DNA of 9,941 nt from an uncultured Aquincola sp. (GTDB lineage: Bacteria; Pseudomonadota; Gammaproteobacteria; Burkholderiales; Burkholderiaceae). Position 1 is the first letter of the stretch, and each line of letters begins with the position of its first letter. Location of the stretch: positions 1 to 9,941 of the forward strand of contig CAKZXL010000934.1 of NCBI GenBank assembly GCA_937883885.1. Direction: 5' to 3'. A model generated the notes under the pieces. That model was not told where the DNA came from. It did not search any database and worked only from the letters and a program-made list of their open reading frames with translations. The translations under genes were made by a program, and so were the position numbers. Positions 1 to 5,675 of this stretch are shown here, one piece after another.

Positions 1-522
1 CCGCGTCAGCTGGTCGATGGCGCCCTTGCTGGCGTTGTAGCTGGCGATGCTGGGAATGGCCAGCCGGCCGTTGACCGAGCTCATGTTGACGATGGCGCCG
101 CCGCCGTGGGCCGCCATCACGCGCGCCACCGCCTGGCCCACCAGGAACGAGCCCTTCAGGTTCACCGCGATCACCGCGTCCCAGTCGGCTTCGGTGATGT
201 CCAGGAAGTCGGCCGCCCGGAAGATGCCGGCGTTGTTGACCAGCGCATTCACCGGCCCGAAGGCGCCCACCGTGGCGGCCAGGGCTGCGTCCACCTGTGC
301 CTTGCTGGCCACGTCGCAGTGCTGGTAGATGGCGCGGGCGCCTTCGGCCTGCAGCGCCTGCGCCAAGGCTTCGCCGCGGGCATCGTCCACGTCCCACAGG
401 GCCACGGCGGCACCTTCGCGCAGCAGTCGGCGGGCGCAGGCTTCGCCGATGCCTTGCGAAGCACCGGTGACCACGGCCACGCGGCCGCGCAGGCCGAAGT
501 TGATCTCGTCACGCGGGTTCAT
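1..522 (-). CDS. SDR-family NAD(P)-dependent oxidoreductase (C-terminus cut by window edge)
   Basis: This is a classical short-chain dehydrogenase/reductase, expected to act in the cytosol on an alcohol/ketone pair; the substrate cannot be told. The 174 visible residues carry the Rossmann glycine motif TGASQGIG (residues 19-26), Asp44 at the end of the second strand (which usually favours NAD over NADP), NNAG (96-99), and the catalytic set Asn121, Ser149, Tyr162 and Lys166 (YNASK). Classical SDRs are about 250 residues, so roughly 75-90 residues lie beyond the left edge. The ATG at 522 follows a strong AGGAGG site and overlaps the stop of the upstream hydrolase gene as ATGA, implying translational coupling. 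It is probably the last or a late gene of the transcript that begins at tonB. Names such as 3-oxoacyl-ACP reductase or glucose 1-dehydrogenase would be guesses. Confidence 0.95.
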   Translation of the reverse strand, partial: MNPRDEINFGLRGRVAVVTGASQGIGEACARRLLREGAAVALWDVDDARGEALAQALQAEGARAIYQHCDVASKAQVDAALAATVGAFGPVNALVNNAGIFRAADFLDITEADWDAVIAVNLKGSFLVGQAVARVMAAHGGGAIVNMSSVNGRLAIPSIASYNASKGAIDQLTR

Positions 523-1481
523 GCGCCCTCCTTCGATCTGTCCAGCCACACGGCCATGCCCTGGGCGTTCAGTTCGACATCGAGCTTGAGCAGGTCCAGC
601 TCGGCGTCGTCGCCCTGGCGGCCGGTGGCGCGCAGGCGCTCGGCATACATGCGGCGCAGCGCGGCCTTCAAGGCCTCGTGCCGGTCGGGCGCATGGCGCA
701 GCTCGGCGCCCATGGCTTCCATCTGCTGCAGCTGAAGCAGAAACTCATCGGCCAGTGCGGGCACCTCGGTCACGCGGCCATAGTGGGTCAGGTACATGCA
801 CTGCGGCTGGCTTTGCAGCAGCCGCTGCACCGATTCGCGCAGCGGCCCCGGCTCGAACTGCACCGGCGTGGCGGTGGGAAAGAGGAAGGCCGTGCGGCCC
901 GGCAGGTCGAACTCGCGGAAGCTGATGCCGAAGGTGTCGCCGGTGAACCAGCCGCTGCTGCGTTCGTCCCAGATGCAGTGGTGGTGGCGCGCATGGCCGG
1001 GCGTGTCGATCAGGCGCAGCGGCCGACCGGCCAGGTGCAGCACCATGCCGTCTTCGCTGGTGCTCACCCGCTCGGCGTCGACGCCGATCACCTGGCCGTA
1101 GGAGCGGTCCATTTCTTCCTGCCCGTACACCGCCAGTGCGCCCGCGTACAGCATGCGCGGGTCGATCAGGTGGCGGGCGCCGCGCGGGTGCACCAGCACG
1201 CGGGCCTGCGGCAGCGATTGCATCAGCAGCCCCACGCCGCCGGCATGGTCCAGGTGCACATGGGTGGGAATGACATGGTCCACCGCCTCGGGCCCCAGGC
1301 CCAGGGCCTGCAGCGCGCCCAGCAGGCGCGGCACTGCGTGGTTGGTGCCGGTGTCGATGAAGCAGGCGCGGCCTGCTTCGACCATCAGGTAGGCGGCGTC
1401 GAAGCGGGGGCGTTGAAAGCCGGTGTCGATGGCGTAGATGCCATCGCCCAGCGGCTCCAGGTAGTCGGGCAGGGCGGTCAT
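519..1481 (-). CDS. MBL-fold metallo-hydrolase
   Basis: This is a 320-residue metallo-beta-lactamase-superfamily hydrolase, probably cytosolic since no signal peptide is seen. The binuclear zinc site is complete: THVHLDH (His74, His76, Asp78, His79), His163 in PGHARHHH, Asp182 in FTGDT and His233 in LTHYG. The early FIDTGTN (41-47) is the usual strand leading to the active site. The core covers about residues 10-240. The last 80 residues are helical and Arg/Leu-rich, with no motif I recognise. Glyoxalase-II-like thioesterase, lactonase or phosphodiesterase activities all occur in this fold, and I cannot choose among them. The ATG at 1481 starts 41 nt after the TPR-like gene and lacks an obvious Shine-Dalgarno. 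The TGA stop overlaps the start of the dehydrogenase gene by 4 nt, so the two enzymes probably serve one pathway. Confidence 0.93.
   Translation of the reverse strand: MTALPDYLEPLGDGIYAIDTGFQRPRFDAAYLMVEAGRACFIDTGTNHAVPRLLGALQALGLGPEAVDHVIPTHVHLDHAGGVGLLMQSLPQARVLVHPRGARHLIDPRMLYAGALAVYGQEEMDRSYGQVIGVDAERVSTSEDGMVLHLAGRPLRLIDTPGHARHHHCIWDERSSGWFTGDTFGISFREFDLPGRTAFLFPTATPVQFEPGPLRESVQRLLQSQPQCMYLTHYGRVTEVPALADEFLLQLQQMEAMGAELRHAPDRHEALKAALRRMYAERLRATGRQGDDAELDLLKLDVELNAQGMAVWLDRSKEGA
527..532 (-). promoter_or_regulatory. Ribosome binding site of the SDR gene inside the hydrolase gene
   Basis: AGGAGG on the minus strand lies 4 nt before ATG at 522, within the last codons of the MBL-fold hydrolase gene. 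Together with the ATGA overlap it indicates coupled translation of the two enzymes. Confidence 0.8.
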
Positions 1482-1522
1482 GCAGCCGATTCTGGCAGCT
1501 GCCGCCCGGGGCTGCAGTGCGG

Positions 1523-2737
1523 TCAGCCTTGCCGGGCCAGGGCCGCCCAGGCGCGTGCGATCTCGGCGGTGCCGTCGTTGCCGCCCACACTGCGCAGCGT
1601 CTGCAGGCCCTTGGTGCGGGTGGCGGGCGATTGCAGCTGGGCCCAGCCCAGCCGCAGCTTGGCGTCGTCGGGGCGCTTCAGGCTGCCCTTGGCGATGCCC
1701 TTTTCGATGAGGCCCGCGCCCTTGTCGGCCTGGCCCATCGAGGCGTACACCGTGCCCACCTTCACCAGCTCGTTGCCGTCCTTGGCCGCCGCAGCTTCGG
1801 TCTCGGCCTTGGCCAGGCCGGCCTTGGTTTCTTCCTGCTGCTTGAGCACCAGGTCGCGCAGGCGCTTGTGGCGCTCGGCCTCGGCGCCGGTGCCCAGCGC
1901 GCCGCTGGCAAAGCCCTTGTCGACAATGGCCTTGGCCTCGTCGGGCAGGCCGGCCTGCAGCGCCAGCTGGGCCATTTCCATGTACTGCTCGGTGGTGGTG
2001 ATCAGGCCGTTGGCCAGCTTCAGCCGCATCACGTCCAGCGACAGGCGCGACGAGAAGCCGGGCTTGCGCTGCACGTTGTTGAGGTAGGCGCTCCAGTAGT
2101 CCTTCTTCGGGTAGTGGAGGATCAGCTTCTCGAGCGCGGTGGCATGGCCGGCCGCGTTGTTGGTGCGCTGGTAGGCATCGGCCAGGCGCAGCAGGTCGTC
2201 TTCGGCGGGCTTGCGGCCGGCCTGCTCGGCGGCGGCCACGGCGGCGCCGGCGTCGCGGGCCACGGCCGCGTAGTCGCCGCTTTGCGCCTGCACATAGGCG
2301 ATCAGCTGGTTCAGCTCGGCCGTGTTGCGGCCGGCGGCCTTGGCCTTTTGCGCCCATTCGCCGGTCTTGGCCCAGTTCTTGGCCTGCGAGTAGGCAAAGG
2401 CCAGCGATTCGGCCACCTGCCCCTGCTCGGCACCGCTCAACTTGCCCGAGGCGTACACCGACTCGAAGGCATTGATGGCGGCCTGCGTGTCGCCCGCGCG
2501 CTGGGCGGCTGCGCCGCGCATGCGGTCGATGGTCAGCTGCTCGGCGGCAGACTTGTTGCCCACGGCGTCGGCCTCGCGCACCTTGGCCAGCGCTTCCTTG
2601 GCCTTGCCGGCCTTGAGCAGCTCACCGGCCTGCTGCAGCGGCTTGCCGATCTCGGGGCGCAGTTGCTGCGCACCGGCGTGGGCCACGAAGCCCGCGGCCA
2701 GCAGCGCGGCGATCAGTGCTTGGAGGGTGTTTCGCAT
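1523..2737 (-). CDS. Secreted TPR-like helical-repeat protein of the TonB cluster
   Basis: This 404-residue protein starts with a typical Sec signal peptide (MRNTLQ, a hydrophobic stretch of about 13 residues, then AHAGAQQ), so it should be periplasmic or membrane-attached. There is no lipobox. The rest is Ala/Leu/Lys/Glu-rich helical repeats in tetratricopeptide style, such as AGELLKAGKAKEALAKVREA near the N-terminus, QRAGDTQAAINAFESVYASG, and a late VYASMGQADKGAGLIEKGI. Individual repeats are degenerate. It has no catalytic motif and is probably a protein-interaction scaffold. It follows exbD2 closely; TPR proteins also accompany the TonB2 clusters of Vibrio, which supports a role as accessory to the energy-transduction complex, though its exact job is unknown. 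The ATG at 2737 fits the signal peptide best. A TTG at 2755, one base after the exbD2 stop, would add six residues. Neither start has a clear ribosome binding site. Confidence 0.85.
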   Translation of the reverse strand: MRNTLQALIAALLAAGFVAHAGAQQLRPEIGKPLQQAGELLKAGKAKEALAKVREADAVGNKSAAEQLTIDRMRGAAAQRAGDTQAAINAFESVYASGKLSGAEQGQVAESLAFAYSQAKNWAKTGEWAQKAKAAGRNTAELNQLIAYVQAQSGDYAAVARDAGAAVAAAEQAGRKPAEDDLLRLADAYQRTNNAAGHATALEKLILHYPKKDYWSAYLNNVQRKPGFSSRLSLDVMRLKLANGLITTTEQYMEMAQLALQAGLPDEAKAIVDKGFASGALGTGAEAERHKRLRDLVLKQQEETKAGLAKAETEAAAAKDGNELVKVGTVYASMGQADKGAGLIEKGIAKGSLKRPDDAKLRLGWAQLQSPATRTKGLQTLRSVGGNDGTAEIARAWAALARQG

Positions 2738-2756
2738 GGGGGGGACTTCAGTCAAA

Positions 2757-3185
2757 TCAGTTCGTGAACTGCTCGTTGCCGACCAGGCCGATCTTGGTCA
2801 CGCCCAGGCGCTGCGCGCTGGCCATCACGCCGGCCACGTGCTTGTAGGTCACCAGCTTGTTGGGGCGCAGGTGCACCTCAGGCTGGTCGGGCAGGGCGGC
2901 GATCTGGGCCAGGCGGTTGTCCAGGTCGGCGCGGCCGTTGACGATCTCACCGTTCCAGCCGATGGTGCCGTCGAAGTCCACGTCGATGCGCACCACCTCG
3001 GGCGGCTTGGGCGGTGGCGGTGCGTTGCTGGGCACCGGCATGTTCATCTTGACCGCATGCGTCTGGATGGGGATGGTGATGATGAACATGATCAGCAGCA
3101 CCAGCATCACGTCGATCAGCGGCGTGGTGTTGATGTCGACCATCACGTCGTCGTCGCCACCACCGCTGCCTACATTCATTGCCAT
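2757..3185 (-). CDS. exbD2: Biopolymer transport protein ExbD (second copy)
   Basis: This is a 142-residue ExbD/TolR-family protein. It has a short cytoplasmic N-terminus, one transmembrane helix (about 22-41) containing the conserved proton-pathway Asp25 in TPLIDVMLVLL, a proline-rich linker (NAPPPPKPPE) and a periplasmic domain ending near LGVTKIGLVGNE. ExbD dimers sit inside an ExbB pentamer and couple the proton motive force to TonB. The ATG at 3185 is preceded by GGAG, which overlaps the TAG stop of exbD1 (stop-start gap 9 nt), so the two copies are translated in tandem. In Xanthomonas campestris a tonB-exbB-exbD1-exbD2 cluster is known, in which exbD2 is dispensable for iron uptake but matters for other functions; a similar division of labour here is inference. 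Confidence 0.95.
   Translation of the reverse strand: MAMNVGSGGGDDDVMVDINTTPLIDVMLVLLIMFIITIPIQTHAVKMNMPVPSNAPPPPKPPEVVRIDVDFDGTIGWNGEIVNGRADLDNRLAQIAALPDQPEVHLRPNKLVTYKHVAGVMASAQRLGVTKIGLVGNEQFTN
3071..3135. repeat. Copy A of a 65-bp direct repeat shared by the two exbD genes (in exbD2)
   Basis: This segment encodes the membrane helix and the conserved TTPLIDVML part of ExbD2. It aligns without gaps to 3518-3582 with four mismatches by hand count; the last 48 bp (3088-3135) differ at one base only. The offset is 447 bp, a multiple of three. Confidence 0.9.
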
Positions 3186-3194
3186 GTGAGTCTC

Positions 3195-3635
3195 CTAGCG
3201 GCCGGCGGCGATGCCCGCGGGCGGCTCGGTGATGAAGCCGACCTTGTGGATGCCTGCGCGCTGGCAGGCCACCACCACGCGGCCGACGGCTTCGTAGCGC
3301 ACTTCGGCGTCGCCGCGGATGTGCACTTCGGGCTGGGGTTCCTTGACGGCCGAGTCCTTGAGCCGGGCGACCAGGGTCTCGATGTCGGGCAGCCGCTCGA
3401 CGCCCCAGTACACATCGCCTTCACGGTCGACGGCCAGCACGATGTTCTCGGGCTTGGTCTGCGTCGGGACGTTCTTTTCCTTCGGCAGGTCGAGCTTGAT
3501 CGACTGCGTGACCACCGGGATGGTGATCAGGAAGATGATCAGCAGCACCAGCATCACGTCGACCAGCGGCGTGGTGTTGATGCTGGAGTTCAGCGCTTCT
3601 TCGCCGTCGTCGCCCGATGAGATGTTCATCGCCAT
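3195..3635 (-). CDS. exbD: Biopolymer transport protein ExbD (first copy)
   Basis: This is a 146-residue ExbD/TolR-family protein of the TonB motor. After an acidic N-terminus (SSGDDGEEA) comes the single membrane helix (about 22-43) with the key Asp26 in TPLVDVMLVLL. The periplasmic domain (about 50-140) follows, ending IHKVGFITEPPAG. It shares the MAMN start and membrane-helix sequence with the downstream copy, but the periplasmic parts differ strongly, as expected for paralogues with different partners. The start at 3635 has an AAGGA site about 9 nt upstream. The gene is separated from exbB by 120 bp of inverted-repeat DNA, unlike the tight spacing to the second exbD. It is slightly longer than the second copy and contacts TonB through its periplasmic domain according to knowledge of the family. 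Confidence 0.96.
   Translation of the reverse strand: MAMNISSGDDGEEALNSSINTTPLVDVMLVLLIIFLITIPVVTQSIKLDLPKEKNVPTQTKPENIVLAVDREGDVYWGVERLPDIETLVARLKDSAVKEPQPEVHIRGDAEVRYEAVGRVVVACQRAGIHKVGFITEPPAGIAAGR
3518..3582. repeat. Copy B of the 65-bp direct repeat (in exbD1)
   Basis: This is the partner of 3071-3135, coding for the membrane helix of ExbD1. The similarity stops abruptly outside the helix-coding part, although the genes are paralogues along their whole length. This suggests gene conversion or strong codon-level constraint on the helix. Confidence 0.9.
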
Positions 3636-3660
3636 GACGTCATCCTTGCTTCAAAGAGAG

Positions 3661-3750
3661 GGCCCTCCGCGGCCGCCGCCGGGCCGCCCCAAGGCGACCG
3701 CGGACCCCCCCGGGGGGTGGAGCAGCGCCAAAGGCGCAGCGGAGGGGGCC
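3661..3750. repeat. GC-rich inverted-repeat element in the exbB-exbD1 gap
   Basis: Most of the 120-bp gap is palindromic. The outer arms are GGCCCTCCGC (3661-3670) and GCGGAGGGGGCC (3739-3750), complementary apart from two bulged G. Inside are a perfect C6/G6 palindrome (3706-3717) and a small hairpin GCGCC-AAA-GGCGC (3725-3737). The wording (gccgccccaaggcgacc..., ...cagcgccaaaggcgcagc) resembles the REP-like intergenic elements I associate with Burkholderiales genomes. That it is a dispersed repeat is inference, since only one copy lies in the window. In the mRNA it could fold into a strong stem between exbB and exbD1. It has no U tract, so it is not a standard intrinsic terminator. It could stabilise the upstream exbB message or lower exbD expression. 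Confidence 0.7.
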
Positions 3751-3755
3751 GACAT

Positions 3756-4574
3756 TCATCGCTTGCCGGCGATAAGCACGTTGTGCAGGTCGCTGCTGAA
3801 CGAACGCACCTTTTCCATCGCGCTCTTGTTGCGGCGGATCAGCCAGTTGTAGCCCATCACCGCGGGCACCGCGACGGCCAGGCCGATGGCGGTCATGATC
3901 AGCGCTTCACCCACGGGGCCGGCCACCTTGTCGATCGAGGCTTGGCCCGAGATGCCGATGGCGGTCAGTGCGTGGTAGATGCCCCAGACGGTACCGAACA
4001 GGCCGACGAACGGCGCGGTGGAACCCACGGTGGCCAGGAAGGCCAGGCCGTCCTGCAGGCGGCTCTGGATGTTGTCGACGGCGCGCTGCATGCTCATCGT
4101 CACCCAGGTGTGCAGGTCGATCTGCTCGACCAGCGTGCCTTCGTGGTGCTCGCTGGCGGTCAGGCCCTGCTCGGCGATGTAGCGGAAGGCGCTGCCCTTT
4201 TCCAGGCTGTCGGCGCCGGCGCGCACGCTGCCCGCCGTCCAGAAGCTCTTGCCGGCGGCATTGGCCGAGTTCAGCAGCTTCTGCTGCTCGAACAGCTTGG
4301 TGAAGATGATGTACCAGCTGCCCATGCTCATGATGACCATGATGATCAGCGTGCCCTTGGCGACGAAGTCGCCTTGCGCCCACAGCGCGCCCAGGCCGTA
4401 GGGATTCTCGACCACTTCATTGGCCACGGCCGGGGTGATGGCGGGCGCTTCGGTGGTGGCGGCCGCCGCGGCAGGCTCGGAGGCGGCCTGGGCGAAGGCG
4501 ACGGTGGCGGGGACCAGGGTGGCGCTGGTGGCGACGGCCAGCACGACCGCACGCAGGAACTTGGTCAGGGACAT
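3756..4574 (-). CDS. exbB: TonB-system proton channel subunit ExbB (MotA/TolQ/ExbB family)
   Basis: This 272-residue inner-membrane protein forms the pentameric stator channel that energises TonB. Residues 1-30 look like a cleavable signal peptide (FLRAVVLAVATSATLVPATVAFAQA), followed by an Ala/Pro/Thr-rich stretch. This N-terminal extension is absent from E. coli ExbB but known from some other proteobacteria. Three membrane helices follow: about 74-92, 178-200 and 222-245. The last contains GEALIMTAIGLAVAVPAV with Glu223 and Thr228, equivalent to the functional Glu176/Thr181 of E. coli ExbB. VGSTAPFVGLFGTVWGI is the family signature. The chosen ATG has GGAG 8 nt upstream; the reading frame stays open further upstream but has no comparable site. 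It lies 82 nt after tonB and before exbD1. Confidence 0.97.
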   Translation of the reverse strand: MSLTKFLRAVVLAVATSATLVPATVAFAQAASEPAAAAATTEAPAITPAVANEVVENPYGLGALWAQGDFVAKGTLIIMVIMSMGSWYIIFTKLFEQQKLLNSANAAGKSFWTAGSVRAGADSLEKGSAFRYIAEQGLTASEHHEGTLVEQIDLHTWVTMSMQRAVDNIQSRLQDGLAFLATVGSTAPFVGLFGTVWGIYHALTAIGISGQASIDKVAGPVGEALIMTAIGLAVAVPAVMGYNWLIRRNKSAMEKVRSFSSDLHNVLIAGKR

Positions 4575-4603
4575 GAGGTTTTCTCCGACGGGAACAGATG
4601 GCG

Positions 4604-4655
4604 GCCGGCGCAGTGCCGGCACGCGGGTGAAACGCAAAGCGAGGGCGGTGCGCCC
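4604..4655 (-). other. Two small hairpins in the tonB-exbB gap
   Basis: The 82-nt gap holds GGGCG-GTG-CGCCC (4643-4655), directly after the tonB stop, and GCCGGC-GCAGT-GCCGGC (4604-4620), about 30 nt before the exbB start. Neither is followed by a U run. They may be mRNA-processing or stability structures, or chance in GC-rich DNA. Confidence 0.35.
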
Positions 4656-4656
4656 G

Positions 4657-5343
4657 CTACTCGATCTTCCAGACGTACTCGACGGTGGCGATGGCGCCGC
4701 CGATGGGCTTGCCTTCCGGGTCGGTGCCCGGGCGGAACGGGCACTTGCCCAGTGCCTCGACCGCCGCGGCATCGAGCGCGCGGTGTTCCCGCGTCGGGCC
4801 CGAGGACTTCTCGATCTCGGCCTTGGCCACCTTGCCCGTCGCGTCGATGGTGAAGCGGATGCGGGTGGTGCCGGTGGCCTCGGCACGCAGCGCGGCGCGG
4901 GTGTATTCCGGCTTTTCGCAGGAAGACACGTCGATGCGTGCGGCCGTGCCCACGCGCGGCGGAGCCGGCGGTGCGGGCGGGGCAGGGGGCGCAGCCGGGG
5001 CCGGCGCGGGGGCGATGTTCACCGGCGCAGGCGGCGGCGCCACCTGGGTGGTGGTGATCGTCGGTGCCGGGGTGGGCGGCGGCGCCACGTTGATCTCGGG
5101 CGGCGGCACGTAGCTGGGCGGGGGCGGCGCCAGCTTGGGCGGCGGCGGCAGGTTCTCGGGCGGCGGCGGAGGTGGCTTGACCTCCTCGATGATCTTGGTC
5201 TCGATCGGCGCCTTGATCACCTCAACCACCTTGCGGGCCAGCCCACTGACGAGCGCCCAGCCAAGGAGCAGGTGCATCAACACCACAATGCCAAAGCCGA
5301 CCAGATGCTTGGTTGGTCGGCGCTGCTGTTCAGCAAAATCCAC
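4657..5343 (-). CDS. tonB: Energy transducer TonB
   Basis: This 228-residue protein carries energy from ExbB/ExbD to outer-membrane TonB-dependent receptors (siderophores, haem, cobalamin and similar). It has a short cytoplasmic N-terminus, a signal-anchor helix (about 13-36, with conserved His24), and a periplasm-spanning proline-rich region from about 56 to 130 with runs such as PPPPPP and repeated APP. The C-terminal TonB domain is about 138-228: PEYTRAAL, GTTRIRFTIDATGKV, CPFRPG and a final EYVWKIE. Cys142 and Cys201 bracket this domain and could form a disulfide. The start codon is GTG, supported by a very good GGAGGA site 6 nt upstream and a family-like N-terminus MDFAEQQRRPTKH. It is the first gene of the minus-strand cluster, so its upstream region should hold the operon promoter. 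Confidence 0.96.
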   Translation of the reverse strand: MDFAEQQRRPTKHLVGFGIVVLMHLLLGWALVSGLARKVVEVIKAPIETKIIEEVKPPPPPPENLPPPPKLAPPPPSYVPPPEINVAPPPTPAPTITTTQVAPPPAPVNIAPAPAPAAPPAPPAPPAPPRVGTAARIDVSSCEKPEYTRAALRAEATGTTRIRFTIDATGKVAKAEIEKSSGPTREHRALDAAAVEALGKCPFRPGTDPEGKPIGGAIATVEYVWKIE

Positions 5344-5349
5344 TCAAAT

Positions 5350-5355
5350 TCCTCC
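5350..5355 (-). promoter_or_regulatory. Ribosome binding site that fixes the GTG start of tonB
   Basis: GGAGGA on the minus strand ends 6 nt before GTG at 5343. This is one of the best Shine-Dalgarno matches in the window, and it is the reason for accepting the GTG rather than a later ATG. Confidence 0.85.
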
Positions 5356-5437
5356 AGGTCCGGCCAGGGTCGGCGGACTGCCTCGATGCTTCTGCTACCT
5401 TGTGGGTGGCCTGGTCGCGCCGTTCGCGAAGCCGCGG

Positions 5438-5443
5438 ACTATA
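5438..5443 (-). promoter_or_regulatory. Possible -10 element of the tonB operon promoter
   Basis: TATAGT on the minus strand is the best -10-like hexamer in the region and would give a leader of about 90 nt before tonB. The -35 position (CCGGAG at 17-bp spacing) is poor and falls in the hairpin repeat, so an activator or another sigma factor would be needed. This is a weak call. Confidence 0.3.
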
Positions 5444-5451
5444 GACGCAAA

Positions 5452-5470
5452 CCAGCCGGGCTCCGGCTGG
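5452..5470. repeat. Perfect inverted repeat, 8-bp arms
   Basis: CCAGCCGG-GCT-CCGGCTGG. It lies about 110 bp upstream of tonB, just upstream of the possible -10 element. It could be an operator or part of a leader hairpin; there is no U tract in either direction. Confidence 0.5.
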
Positions 5471-5622
5471 GGGTTCACCCTCAGCGGCAAGTTACAGCCC
5501 CGGATACAAGCAATTTAGGGGCCCACCCCCAATGTGCAGAGCCGTCGCGCCTGTCGTTCACCACACCTTAGCGTGGCCGCGTGTCGGCGTGCTACCGCTT
5601 GTAAACCGGCCAGGCCGCGCGC

Positions 5623-5640
5623 CACCTGTCTAGACAGGTG
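5623..5640. promoter_or_regulatory. Perfect 18-bp palindrome, probable operator
   Basis: CACCTGTCTAGACAGGTG is a perfect palindrome with no spacer, the size and symmetry typical of TetR/AcrR-family operators. It lies 91 bp before the desaturase ATG and 280 bp before the tonB start, so the desaturase is the likelier target. TetR-family control of desaturases by acyl-CoA sensors is known (for example DesT in Pseudomonas), but this sequence is not the DesT operator as I remember it. No TetR gene is in the window. Confidence 0.6.
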
Positions 5641-5661
5641 ACAGCCTGCGCCGTCCGGGGC

Positions 5662-5675
5662 TTGATCGGCGTCAA
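5662..5675. promoter_or_regulatory. FNR/ANR-like binding site upstream of the desaturase gene
   Basis: TTGATCGGCGTCAA matches the FNR consensus TTGAT-N4-ATCAA with one substitution, and symmetry extends one more base each side (C...G). A weak -10 (TCTAGC, 5696-5701) would put the site near -40 from the transcription start, the class II activator position, though it could also repress. Control of an oxygen-consuming desaturase by an oxygen sensor is biologically sensible. Confidence 0.5.

Noticed and set aside
1482..1522. A possible terminator in the TPR-hydrolase gap (GGCAGCTGCC palindrome and GCAGCC/GGCTGC arms)
   Set aside because: The arms are short and no U tract follows, so it does not meet the pattern of an intrinsic terminator.
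1482..2357. Upstream extension of the hydrolase reading frame, giving a 612-residue protein
   Set aside because: The extra N-terminus is an out-of-frame reading of the TPR-like gene (Arg/Gly/Ala-rich). The ATG at 1481 begins exactly where the hydrolase fold should begin.
1517..2767. A 416-codon open frame on the plus strand opposite the TPR-like gene, with others opposite the kinase (7194-9329) and hydrolase (678-2087) genes
   Set aside because: They are rich in Gly, His, Arg, Gln and Val with no domain motifs, the usual product of reading GC-rich genes in the antisense frame. The opposite strand carries recognisable families throughout.
5599..5640. TTGTAA at 5599-5604 as a -35 element of a sigma-70 promoter
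   Set aside because: No acceptable -10 hexamer lies 16-18 bp downstream; the expected position reads CCACCT.
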